From contig CM054140.1 in NCBI GenBank assembly GCA_028751875.1, positions 31,318,393-31,382,392 on the forward strand: a stretch of 64,000 nucleotides of DNA. The letters are read 5' to 3'. Within the stretch, counting starts at the first letter, position 1, and each line of letters opens with the position of its first letter. Of the stretch, positions 47,439 to 60,798 are shown piece after piece. The translations under genes were made by a program, and so were the position numbers. The notes beneath the pieces were generated by a model, which did no database searches, had not been told where the DNA came from, and saw nothing but the letters and a program-made list of their open reading frames with translations. Origin of the DNA: Rapana venosa (lineage: Eukaryota; Mollusca; Gastropoda; Neogastropoda; Muricidae).

Positions 47439-50400
47439 GTATATAATTTGGTACTTAGTTATATTTTTACTTTTTGCTTTGAACAGACTTTCTTGTACAT
47501 TCTGTATATAATCAGAATGCTGCTAATGAATATAACAGTGTTTGTTTCATTGCTGCCATTGTAGCTCATCAGTGCAATGATCTTTGACCAACCTTTCACT
47601 CCTCTCAGGCATCATAAACGTGAAGAACCCTAATGGAGGGGAAAGCACTCTGCTTGTTGCTCCCACGACTAGTTTGTCCACTTGCAGTATAGCTAGCAGT
47701 GCGTCTGCTCCTATTCCCATCACCATGGTGAAGGGTAAACCCGTTGCTTCTTCTTGTCCGTTATGTTGTGGCTTGAAGTCGTGTGCAAATCAGCTGTGTG
47801 CATCTGTGTTCTCTGTGGCAAAATGTTCAAATTGTTCTAATCATCTTTCTGATAAGAACACTGGTATCTGCACCCAAAATTTTGCAGTATTTCGCAAATG
47901 GTCAACATGTGACATTAGATGTTGCCTTTAAACATTTTTCTGTTTGGTCCCTTTTCTAGCTAGCTTCATCCTTCTAGCCTGTCTCACCTCCTTTCTAACC
48001 CCTGCCCTTTTTTTCTTCTCCTGTTCCTCAGCTAGAGCTCGGATGTCTACACATGACGCCTCTACTCATCCATTTAAACATTTATCATTCATTCTTACAA
48101 GCATGCAATGGTCTGCTCTTTGAAAAGGCAGGAGAGGCTTTAACATGAGCATAAGATGTTCTGCATACATTCATACATTAGAGCTTGTTTTATGTCACAT
48201 CTGAAGGATTCTGAGGGGAGTGTAGTAGTGATGTTAACTCCAGGGGAGAATCCCCTGAATGGGCATCTTGGTGGTGGCTCGAAAGTGTGCCATCAGATAA
48301 TGAGTTCAATGATCTCTCCACTAGGCTGTCTCGCCCCCCCCCCCTCCCCCTCAATCTGATATGAAAATTTTATCCAGCATCATCAGTGGAAAGTGAAACA
48401 GAAAAATCAGATGTGGTTTAGTTTAAGTTGAACTTTGCACTGTTTTTGTTGTATCTAAATCATGCACCTGTCTGTTCACACTTTTGGTTTTTTCCTTTCT
48501 CCTTACACTTGCCCTGCTGTTGTTTTCCTGCAAAATTTGTCATTTTAAACAAAAAATGTGTTGTGGGTAGGTGTTGTGTAAACCTATTTAAATATTTTCC
48601 ACCTGCATGTTAGTGGTTGTGTCAGGTGAAAGTGGCAGTTTATTGGGAAGCGGAAGTGTCAACATTTTGCTGAGATGTTAAGTTAGAAGTTCAGCTTCTG
48701 ATCCTAGTGCATCAACACTCTCTCTCTGGGTCTTAGAGAAAATACATGTCAGTGTTTTATTTGGTTTCGTTTGATTACTGTGTGCGCATGTATGTATCCC
48801 TGTTCTGAGGTAGAGTGCTCCACTGAGTTTGGTCAGCAAGCCACCCATAGTGACTTGCTCCATCACCTGTTCACTGCCTGTTGGCTTCAGTTGATTGTCT
48901 GGTGCTAGTTCATCAGGTTTCTGATGTCTGGTGCTAGTTCATCTATAGGCTTATGATGTTTGGTGCTAGTTCATCTATAGGCTTCTGATGTCTGGTGCTA
49001 GTTCATCTATAGGCTTATGATGTTTGGTGCTAGTTCATCTATAGGCTTATGATGTTTGGTGCTAGTTCATCTATAGGCTTCTGATGTCTGGTGCTAGTTC
49101 ATCTATAGGCTTCTGGTGTCTGGTGCTAGTTTATCTTTTGGTTTCTGATGTCTGGTGCTTGTTCATCTTTAGGTTTCTATTGATAGTCTGGTGCTAGCTC
49201 ATCTTTTGGCTGAAGCATGCTTTCTGCTTCTGCCTTTAGGGTTGTTAGGAAAAACTTAGTAGGCAGTCTATCAGGCCAAAGATTTGTGGCATATCCATGC
49301 CAGCTTAGATAACTTTTATGAAGTTTACATTATACATTTTATTTTACATTTATTTGATTGAAGAGTCAAGCTGGGGTTCTGCTCAAGTTGTGACTTCGCT
49401 AATAGTGTTGTTGCTCTTTCCTGCATCCAGAATGTGTTGTTACGTATTTGCTGTTGAAGGCCTGCATCAGATTTATGTTCTTGGCTGTTTTTATATGCAA
49501 AGTTTCACAGCCATACTAGAGGGTAGACAGCACACGACCGTTGCAGATCTGCGTATTTATTTGAGTAAAAAAGATGTTTTTTTAAAATTCATAGTAAATC
49601 AGCGATTGAAGAAGGGTTGGGTTTTTAAAAAAAAAGTCATGGCTAGCACAAACTTTCATCGACCATCTTTGATGTCCTCTGCAGTTGTGCTTTTATGGCC
49701 TGCTTGTACTTGCAGTGTACAGTCCTTAATGCATGAGAACTTGACCAAGGAAACCTTTGTTCAAAGGTTTTGATTTTTTGTTTTTTATATTAGTGTTTGC
49801 TTTATAAATGTTGATATTGCTAGAAAGTGTGTGGTGTGGTCTATGCTTGTCTTCATTGTTGAGACTGTAACCTGTGCTGTCTTCCTTTGTTTTCCGCCTG
49901 TGCATTCCTTGGTTTTGTCTTGACATAGTTGATTTATTATTTTTTTTATTGCCCTTTTGAGTGCTTTGTACAAAACGACTGACCTGCTTCACAATGTTAT
50001 TCAGCTTTCATTTCTGGGTCATTTGACTCTTGCTATCCATATTGCACAATAATACTTATGGTATTTTGTCATGTCTTTCACTCATTTTTCTCCCTCTTGT
50101 TTGGTTGTTTTGGACTAATGTATTGTTTGCTTTAACCATTTTAACAATTTAGTCAGTGTTTGGTGTTTGTCAACTTTTACATGATTAATTTCTTTCAATA
50201 CATTTTTTAGATATTTCAATGTGTGTGTGTGTGTGTGTATGTGTTTGAGCAAGTGAGTGAGTGAGCAAGTAAGCAAGCAAGGGAGTGAGTGAGTGAGAAA
50301 GAGAGAGAGAGAGAGGTAGTTACTTTTGTACATTATTTAAAAAAAGAAAAAAGGCTGTAGTAACTTTGGCCATTTATATTTCAATACGTTCCCACAAATT

Positions 50401-53400
50401 CCAAGTGCATTGAGTGTAACTATCTAAACTGAAGTTGACATTAGACTTCAAAACAACACAAAACAAAACAAAAAAACATAATCACCCTACGTCTGCTAAT
50501 ACTTGCGGCAGCTCCTGTGCTTATTTTGCTTTTGTAGAATCTGTTACTGATAACCTGAGTAGCGTCCCATGGTCCGTGGGTAACCCGGAAGGTTTGTGGA
50601 CATGAACAGATGTGTTGACAGGCACACTGTCGGGCATCTCCGGCCCGGTCTCCACAGTGGCTGTGACCACGCCCGCCGCTGCCTCTCTGCTCAGCAACAC
50701 CCAGGTGACTCAGACCCACACCCAGCTCAAAGTGCCCAACCCCCCGACCATCCAGGTGCGACCCCAGGTGTACAACACCCTGCAGAACAGCAACATCGCC
50801 ATGGTGATGCAGAATCGCCTCTCCCTGCCGTTCCAGGCCACTGGAGGGCAGGCTCTGGCGGCGCCCACCTCTATCGGCACTCTGCGTTCTTTGGCCCCGG
50901 GCTCCGTCCCCGCCACGTCCGTTCTGTCTCAGCAAGTCCAGTTCCAGACGATGGCCCCTCTCCGTGGGACCGCTGTTACCATAGCGACGGGGTCGCACCC
51001 AGGGCAGCAGCAGACCGGTCAAGCCCAGCCCATGACGATCCGCTCGGCACAAGCGACTGCTTTCCCTTTACTGCTGAATCGGCCCATTGCTTTCACAGGT
51101 TAGTTGATATTTGGGCGTGATGATGTTCTCAATTTTGCTCTTATTATTTTTGTTCTAGGATTCTTGATTATAACAACACTAACATAAGTTTGATGATAAT
51201 AATGATAACTATGATAAAGATAATAGTAGAAGTAGTAGAAGTAGTTGTGATAATAATGATTATGATGTTGATGTAATAGCCATGAAAGTGGCAGTGACTC
51301 GATAATGCTGAACGTGTGGAAGTTTTTTCATTTTAAATCTGTTTTCATCTTTGACTCGGGGAGTGAAAAGTAGAAAGGGAGATCATAGTGAATTAGCGTA
51401 AAGCAGTTTGAGCAATTTTCAGTCTGTAAAAAACAAAAATTCAGTTCTTCTGTGTGGTTCAAGTAGATGACGACACTGATGTTTCAGGGCGCCCCCAACT
51501 GATCGCACAACCGACACGCTTGGCGCCCAGGCAGATGGGTACCCAGGTGGCGCTACAAGTAGCCGGGCAACAGCCTGTGTCGGGGACGGCCATCATGCCC
51601 TTGTTTCGTCCGGCCCAGACAGCCAAGCCTGTCAGTGTCACCGGCACCATCATGTCCAATTCTGCCATCAGCGTCCAGCCACAGGCCCAGCAGCCCCAGT
51701 TTGTTAATCAGGTACACTGGGATCCTTTGGGATGTTTTGGGTAGACGTAGGGGTGGGTGGTTGGATGAGTGAGTGGGTGGGTAAGGGGTGGGGTGGGGTT
51801 GGGGGTTGGTAACAGGGTGATGGATGTTGATAGTGAATGCTTGTTTGGAAGTGAGATCTTCTGTTCAAAGCTGTTGGATATTTCTTTCCTTTTCTGTAGA
51901 TCATACAGTGTGACCTGGTTAATATTTTTGGAAAGGAGGAGGAAGAAATTCTGTGTGTATGCGTAGAATACGAGCATAGCAAAAAGAAATCTACCTATTC
52001 TTTTCCTAAATGAGATACCTATGCATTTATATACCCTGTGTGCAAACACACAAGAGACATAAGCTCATATACATGCACCTTGGCACAGGTGCAGAAAATC
52101 ATGCACAAGCACATGTATACTCGAGACACATACAAACACACACACAGATTCAAACAGACATGGTTGGACAGACAGACAGGCAGGCAGGCATGCATGCGCG
52201 CACACACACACTCACACCCACACACACACACCCACCCTTTACATAGAAGTTCTAAATCACGTTTAATCAGCAAATACCCTGTGCACATGGTCAGTCCTGA
52301 GTGGGTCAGGTCACATTGCCTTACTGAGCCAGCCACCACACCACAGTCGGTTTCAGATTTTCCTTTCTCTGTGTGTGTGCAGGTCGTGGCAACAGCCAAC
52401 ATGCCAGGCATGACACACATCAACTTCCGACCAGGGACCCCGGTCACCAAAGCCTTGGAACGACCCCAGAAGGTGGTGGACGCCAGACTGCGCACGGCGG
52501 TACCCGTCACTCGATTCACCCGACCCAGCGGACCAATCACCTTCACCACACTCCCAGGCTCCATCTTCTCCAGCGACGCCATGCTGACCGTGGCGCAGTC
52601 CGCGCCAGACAACAGCGTAGCAGGGTCCGGCGCTCTGCCGAAAGTGGAGAACAAGGGGCAGACACTGGAGAAGAAGAAGGTGGAGGGTGTCTCTGAACCA
52701 CCGTCAGTGAAAAAACCGGTGCAGGCTGCAGTCACGAGCCAGGACACAGTCACCCCTGTGCAGGTGCTGGGGCCCCAGTTGATACCCAAGTCCTCCGCTG
52801 CCAAGGACACTTCCTCCAAGGCGGTCGTGCAAGGGTCGTCGTCATCGTCATCGACGTCGTTGGCTTCGTCGTCAGCGTCAGAGGCAAAGAAAGGGGAGGC
52901 CACTGATGCGGTGGTGTCTGTCGCGTCTTCTGACTTTGATGCCTACAAGGTGATGGAGTGGTCTGATGGAATTGGGAGCTTGCCTGGAAGTAATTTAAAG
53001 GTGGGTTTGTTTTGAGTATGGTGTTTATGATTGCTGTTTATTCAGTGGTAACCCCCTCCCCTACCCCTTTCACAAACAAATGAAAACTATACCCCATCTC
53101 CCCAAAATCACCCCCAACCCCTAAGAAACTTGTCTTTTTAAAAATGGATGAAAGGTACATTAAACATCACAAGTACATTTCCACAATTTTGATAGTTTTC
53201 TTTTACTGTGTAATGGCAGATATGCATCTTTTACTGTGTAATGGCAGATATGCATCTGAAATACTTTTAGTGAACCCTTTATTCGTTATAAGACAATTTA
53301 TAAAAAAAATCTATTAAAATGAAGCTAATTTGATACAATTTTATCAAACATACATATTTCTCTTTAATAAAAAAGACACCACGAAACTTCTGTTTTGGGA

Positions 53401-56400
53401 GTTGATTTGATTTTATGCGATGAATTTTGTTAACAGTTCAAGTTGAATGAGTTTGGACTGATGGAGATGCTGACGGAAGACACCCCCCAGGTTGTGAAAA
53501 CAGTGGTTGATTCTGCAGTGGGCGTGAACACCACCAACTTCAGCATCACTGCCACCCTTCCTTCTGAAACTGGTAAACAGCCTCCCATAGTACTCTCTCT
53601 CTCTCTCTCTCTCTCTCATTTGTTTTGTTTTTTGGGGATTTTTGTTCCTCAGCTAGAGCTTTGAGGGTCACCAGTGGTGAGATTTTGTATATGTGACCAT
53701 TTTTACCCACTGTGAAGGTAGCCACATTCTGACTTTCGGGATGTATGCTGGGTATGTTTGTGGTTCCGTAATCCACCAAACACTGATATGAATTACGGGA
53801 TCTTTAACGTGCATATCTGATCTTTGTATGTATATACACATGTAGAGAATTAAGGCACTAGCAGGTCTGCACCTGATGTTGACCTGGGAGATTGTAAAAA
53901 TCCCCACCCTTATTTTACCAGATGCCGCCGAGATTCAAACCCATAACATCATGAATCCATGGGATTGAAGTCAAATGGCTGTAACCACTTGGCTGTAGTG
54001 TCTGTCATTCCATTTGAAACCACTAAAAAATCATTTGAAATTGGAGTGTGGCTGCCTATATGGCAAGGCAGGTGAAAAGAGTCATACATACAAATTTCTC
54101 ATCCGTTGTGTATTTGGGATCTCCCAGTGATTGCCAGGTGAGGTGAGTGAGACATGAGTGCATATCAGGGTGACCCTCATCCGGGTGTTAAGAAGGGTTG
54201 CCCAGGCCTAATAAGAGGGGGGGGGGGGGGGGGGGGGTGCAGTATTTGTAGTGGTAGATGTGTACATTTTTTTTATGAAGTATCAAATCTATAAATTTTT
54301 TATTGGTTTGTCATGGTCTGTTGCAGGTGTATCAGATACTCAAGCTGAGGTTCCTAAAAAGGAGAAGGAACCTTTGAAAAAGTGTGAGAACTGTGGCAAG
54401 TATGGATACCAGAAAGACTTCTGCAAGACGGGCCGCTTCTGCTCACAGGCCTGTGTTGGCGCTTTTGCCGGAAGGTAATGAATGGCGTCATTTTTGGCTT
54501 GATACAATGAAGCACTGATTGAATGGGTACTTTATCATAGTTTTCAAGGTGACATATGAAGTTTTTGTTTTGGCATCAGTTTAGGCAGCAATTCTGATTG
54601 CATGTAACTTAACAGTATGAGCAGTTTAGCAGAATGTGTAAGTCACCTATGTACACAGATTGTGTCACATGGGGCCAAAGAAGAATATGAATATTTTATT
54701 CCATCTTCAGTGCAACTGATGCATGTCCCTGTGAAGTGGCTATCCAGCTTATGCTGTCTTTGGTTGGGTTTTTTTGTTTAAAAAAAAACAAAACACCTTT
54801 GTATTTGAGACATTGATGAATGCATGATTTTTATCACTTCTAATCATAACACTAGATGGTTGCTATAGCCAAGCGGTTAAGACCGTTCAACTCCAATCGA
54901 TGACGTCATGGATTTGAAACACTTCTTTTTGGGTTTGTTTTTGCAGGAAAAACAAGCAGCCAGTGGCTCACAGTCTGCTGAACAACAAGATGTTGTTGAG
55001 CATGAAGAAAAAGCAGAAGAAAGTGTCGACGGATGAGAACCACATCATCATGGTGGCTCCTACCCCTGAGCAACAAGAGTCATCAGCAGAGAAAGAAAAA
55101 CCTAGTCAGTGTTTTCATTTCAGTCATCAGCAGAGAAAGAAAAACCTAGTCAGTGTTTTCATTTCAGTCATCAGCAGAGAAAGAAAAACCTAGTCAGTGT
55201 TTTCATTTCAGTCATCAGCAGAGAAAGAAAAACCTAGTCAGTGTTTTCATGTCAGTCATCAGCAGAGAAAGAAAAACCTAGTCAGTGTTTTCATGTCAGT
55301 CATCAGCAGAGAAAGAAAAACCTAGTCAGTGTTTTCATGTCAGTCATCAGCAGAGAAAGAAAAACCTAGTCAGTGTTTTCATGTCAGTCATCAGCAGAGA
55401 AAGAAAAACCTAGTCAGTGTTTTCATTCAGTCATCAGCAGAGAAAGAAAAACCTAGTCAGTGTTTTCATTCAGTCATCAGCAGAGAAAGAAAAACCTAGT
55501 CAGTGTTTTCATTCAGTCATCAGCAGAGAAAGAAAAACCTAGTCAGTGTTTTCATGTCAGTCAGCAGCAGAGAAAGAAAAACCTAGTCAGTGTTTTCATG
55601 TCAGTCATCAGCAGAGAAAGAAAAACCTAGTCAGTGTTTTCATGTCAGTCATCAGCAGAGAAAGAAAAACCTAGTCAGTGTTTTCATTTCAGTCATCAGC
55701 AGAGAAAGAAAAACCTAGTCAGTGTTTTCATGTCAGTCAGCAGCAGAGAAAGAAAAACCTAGTCAGTGTTTTCATGTCAGTCAGCAGCAGAGAAAGAAAA
55801 ACCTAGTCAGTGTTTTCATGTCAGTCATCAGCAGAGAAAGAAAAACCTAGTCAGTGTTTTCATGTCAGTCATCAGCAGAGAAAGAAAAACCTAGTCAGTG
55901 TTTTCATGTCAGTCATCAGCAGAGAAAGAAAAACCTAGTCAGTATTTTCATGTCAGTCATCAGCAGAGAAAGAAAAACCTAGTCAGTGTTTTCATTTCAG
56001 TCATATATATTTCCACTTTTTCAGAAGCACTAGTAAAAGTTTGTGTCTTAGAATCTGTTTATCAGTAGTTGGTAGCAAATGATTTATTTTTGCGTATGAG
56101 CAATAATCAAGAAAGTGCTGTTTCGTGAGAGGAGACTAGTTGGGTTTTTGTTTGTTTGTTGGTTGGTTTTTGTTTGTTTCTTTGTTGTTTTTCTTAGTAA
56201 TAGTTTTAAATGGATTCATTCATTTCATTCAATTAGGGGGATAAAAAAGAAAAAGAAAAAAAAAGAAAAATTAAAAAGAAAACCAAATTGTGTTTCTGTA
56301 TTGTCAAGGGTTTTTTTGGTTGTTTTTTTTAAAGGTGGGTGATTATATTGCAGAGTTGAGGTTTAGAAATGTGTAATATGGGGATGGGATAGCTCAGTGA

Positions 56401-59400
56401 TTAGAGCACTCACTTTCCCGAAGCCAATGTTAAGCAGCATTGAGTGTGGTTACCAAGTGGATGGGTGACCATTTGCGTCCCTTGGCTTCAGTACAGTCCC
56501 GCTGTTCACCCAGCTGTAAATGGGTACCTGCCTCTTTAGGGTCAGGGAAGGTAAAGCAGTGAGGGAGAGGAGATGGGCGCCGCCCTCAATATGCTGGCCC
56601 CCTAGAGAAGTTGAGGTCTCTGATGCTTACTCCCCTCCGACCACATAGGTTATGGGACACCTTTAACCCCCCCCCTTTTTTTTTTATAACCTTTCTAATA
56701 TGCAAAATGGCTGCTTGTCAGTCCCACTAATGTTGAGGTCTTTGCACTGTATGTCATTTGTGTATTGTTTTTGTTCTTTGTTTTTTCACAAGTTTGATGT
56801 GTTCAGGCCGCAAACCCAAGGGCTTTGACTGGCAAACCTATTTGGACGAAAAGAAAGCTATTGGTGCCCCGGCTCGACTCTTCAAAGATGTAAGCCTTGA
56901 ATTTCCTTGTGTAGAAAGAGTGTTGTACTAGGAAAAGCAGGAGCTGTTGTAATATGCCGTGTAATTACAGTAGTGCTATACCTGTACACATTGATATTTT
57001 TACAAATTCACTTATGTTCAAGGAATACCATTTCTTTACTGTATGTGTTTGTTTCATTAAGAGATTTGGCATCAGCTGCTAGGCTAGGCTATATCACGTG
57101 AATTACAGTTAACAGGGTATCCTGTCCGTCATGGCTTGTGCATATTGATTGCTCTGTTGGCAAAATGAAAAAAAAAAAGCAACTTTGGGAAGTAACTGTC
57201 CTCATGTCTTTGCCAATTGCAAGTGTGTGTGTGTTTTATTTATTTATTTTAATTTAAAAACAAAAAATTTCTCTTATTTCGAGGATAATGGAATAAGCTC
57301 TCATGTGTGTGTGTGTGCATGCGCATTTTCAATTTAAATACTTTGTCATTGTAGATTTATCATTTTTTATATCCATAAATCAGTGTAACGCTGTTTTACA
57401 AATACACGTTGCTCGATGCCGGACAAATTTTTGTTGTTAAAAAGTGTGTTTGTTTTCTCCTTCTGCCAGCCATTCCCATCCCAGAAGAACGGCTTTAAGC
57501 CAGGCATGCGTCTGGAAGGCGTGGACCCCAAACATCAGAATCTGTTTTGCGTACTGAGCGTGGCGGAGATCCAGGGCTACCGACTACGGCTACACTTTGA
57601 TGGCTATTCCGAGTGCTACGATTTCTGGTGCAACGCTGACTGCCCTTTCATCTTTCCTACGGGGTGGTGTGAGAAGAATAACAAACCACTCCAACCTCCG
57701 AAACGTAAGTATTATACACGTTTAAAAAAAAGAAATATTGGTGATACTGTAGTGGATGGTTTTCAAAAGACTAAAGGCTTTTAATGAAAGATGTATATGG
57801 GGTTTTTTTGGTTGCTTCTATATAGACCAAGAACGTGTGTGTGTGTGTGTGTTTATTCTTTATTTTCATGTTTTTATTTTGAGGATAATAGAATGTGTGT
57901 GTGTGGTGTTTTATTCTTTATTTTCATGTTTTTATTTTGAGGATAATAGAATGTGTGTGTGTGTGCGCGCGCGTGTGTGTGTGTGGTGAGCTTTTTAAAA
58001 CATCAGGCGAAAGAGAGCCCTAGCCCATGCGAAGATGCAAATTTAATAATGTATGAAGACTGTATTTCAGATGTACCCAAGGTGAATTTCACCTGGACGA
58101 ACTACCTGAGGACAACCAAGTCTATAGGAGCTCCTAAGAGTCTGTTTGCCAACCAGCCGGCTACGGTTAGCATGTCTCTGTTTCTGTTGTTGTTGCTGTT
58201 GTTGTTGTCCGTTGTTTTTAGTTGTCTTTTTTCCCCCTGCCCAGTGTTGTATTTTTGGGGGCGTTATTTTGTTGATATTTGTTAGTAACAATAATTGGGA
58301 AAACAAAGTTTAAATTGTGTTAACCCTTTGCTGGGCACAGCAAAATCATTTGTTCACTTCCTGCTGGGCAAGCAAAATGGAGGTGGATGGCCTCTGAGTG
58401 GGTGGGTGTATTTAACATGCAATAACTCCACAATGGCTTAATGGATTGTAATGAAATAAAAACAGCAAAATGCAGAAATGAATAAAGAAACTGCTATTTG
58501 CTATTGTGTGTTGTTGTTATTTTTTTTAAAAAGAATTATAATGCATAAACACACAAGGTCATTGATCAGTTTGTATGTGTCACAGTTAGTGTTGCAATAG
58601 CTTTGGAATGCATGCATGGATTTTGATAAAATAAAAAGTAAAACATTCAGAAACAATTACAGAAGAAAAGTTTTCAACCTACTGTTGTGTTTTTAGTTTT
58701 TTTTTATGAATGATGCACGAAAACATGAAACATTCCGACGGTCGCCATTTTGTTTGCCAACGATCGCCGACGATCGCGATGCATGTTAACTTTACAGTTC
58801 GAGCCGCTACCATAACAAAAGTCCCAAATAGCAATCAATTCACAAAATATATCAAGTTGTGAACCATTGCCAAACTCGAAATCCGCGATAATTTCCCCAA
58901 TTCCATGAGCAGAATTCAAAACGCGCATCGGCCGAGTTAGATTTGACGATCGATATACGTCTCGAACTTCGTTGTTGTCAAAGCCGGTCTTTCTCGCTTC
59001 AATCAACAAAGTCAGAAGCGCACACACTACTCAGATCGCTTACATCGATATTTGAGCCTGGATACACATCTCACAGCGTCATATTTTCGGCATGAAAGCC
59101 ATAAAAACGATCGTACATGTCGGATTCGAAGTAGCGTCCATCTTGGGAAAAATTGCGATTTTTTTCTTCCAAAACTTGCCACAAACACATTCCAACCGCC
59201 GCCATTTGCAATGTATATGCGGAAGTCACGTGGGCAGTCTCGTTGCTTTTATTTTGACGAGATTTGAAGCGAGATTGGCGGGAATTTCGAATGTATGAAC
59301 GCACTGAAGTGACGGTCACGACGCCGGCCGTTTTTGGCCGTTGTGCCCAAGGATAGGTTCGGACGTTTTGGGACGCTATGCCCAGCAAAGGGTTAAGAGG

Positions 59401-60767
59401 TTTTAGTTCATTTTCATTGTGTTAATGAGGTTTTAGTTCATTTGACAAAAATTGAACAGAAATATCTCAGAAAAAAGCATGATTGTATTTTTAAAGTAAT
59501 CTTATTAGACTTCTGTTACATAATTGAGAAATTTTGTTCTAAATGAATAAAAAGAATTAGTCAGATTCCTCATCTCCCAAGGGTTTGGTTTATAATATTA
59601 TTCTGGACTTTCATTGAGTTGAATAAAGATGAGCCCAGCAGCCTGGTTTGGTAGAAGTCAAGGATTTCTTTATGTCAAGAAAACTCCCCTACCAGCACAC
59701 AGTGGCCTACTCTTCCAAAAAGTTGAAGAGGTTTTTAATGTGTGCGCAAGAAGTTCTGCATGCGTTCGCATATAGGGCCGCAGTTTATAGTCTTACCCGT
59801 AGGACTTTCACATTCAGTCTGTGTGTGTGTGTGGTCAAACTGGGAAGAAAGGGTGAGGTTGGGAATAGAACCCAGAACCTCATGGTTTACTTGTTGGCAG
59901 GCAAAGGGCTTAACCATCCTGTCACCCTTCCTTCTTATTTGGATGTTTGAAAGTACTTGCATTATAAGCCATGGACTCCTGTAATGTAATGTAGTGTAGT
60001 GTAATGTAATTCAATGTAATGTAGTGTAATTTAATGTGTATTGTAATATAATGTAGTGTAATGTAATGCAGTGTAATGAAATGTAATGTGATGCATTGGT
60101 ATGTAATGTAGGGGGCAGGCAGCACAAGTGCCCAACACAGTGTTCCTTCAAAACAGATGGTGACGCCCAGTGCCTTCCGGGTGGGCATGAAGCTGGAGGC
60201 GGTGGACCGCAAGAACACGGCCCTGATCTGCGTGGCCACGGTGGCCGACATCCTGGGGGACAAAGTCCTGGTGCATTTTGACGGCTGGGAGGACATCTAC
60301 GATTACTGGTGTGACATCACCTCCCCCTACATCCACCCCATGGGCTGGTGTGAGGAAAATGGGCGATTGCTGTCTCCACCCTGTGGTGAGATTGGCTGCT
60401 GTGATTATCTCGTCTTTCTGCTTTTCTTTTTCCTTGTAGTATCTGGTTAAAAACTCCCCTTTTTTGTACTCCCATCATGAGACTTGTCTTGGCTATAGGT
60501 AATAGGATTGGATTGGATTGAGACTTCTTCTTTGTCAAATGCTCAGACAGCAACTATTGTTGTTTGTCATATGAGTGAAAATGTGTTGTGATGCCGTTAA
60601 GCACCTGACAAGCCAGGCCCAGCACATCTGTGGATCGGTGGTCTAGAGGTAACGCGCCTGTCTAGAAAGCGAAAAGTCCGGGTCTGAAGTGTGCGGCGGT
60701 TCGTACCCCGTTTGGACCGGAAATTTTTCCCCCATCCATTAGACCATGAGTGGTGGTCTGGGCGCTA

Positions 60768-60798
<31 letters not shown>

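Noticed and set aside
47584..47931. Extending L3MBTL exon 2 to the ORF end
   Set aside because: A good AAGG|GTAAAC donor at 47735 gives the phase required by exon 3. The read-through part shows no conservation cue.
50441..51052. 203-codon minus-strand ORF
   Set aside because: It is antisense to a GC-rich L3MBTL exon with good splice sites and matched phase. The minus frame shows no domain.
52019..52903. 294-codon minus-strand ORF
   Set aside because: Antisense shadow of L3MBTL exon 5 plus the neighbouring CA-repeat intron. Low-complexity Cys/Val and Ser/Thr content.
55079..56004. Regular 44-bp direct repeats as a CRISPR array
   Set aside because: Repeats are contiguous without unique spacers and lie in an animal intron. 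It is a minisatellite.
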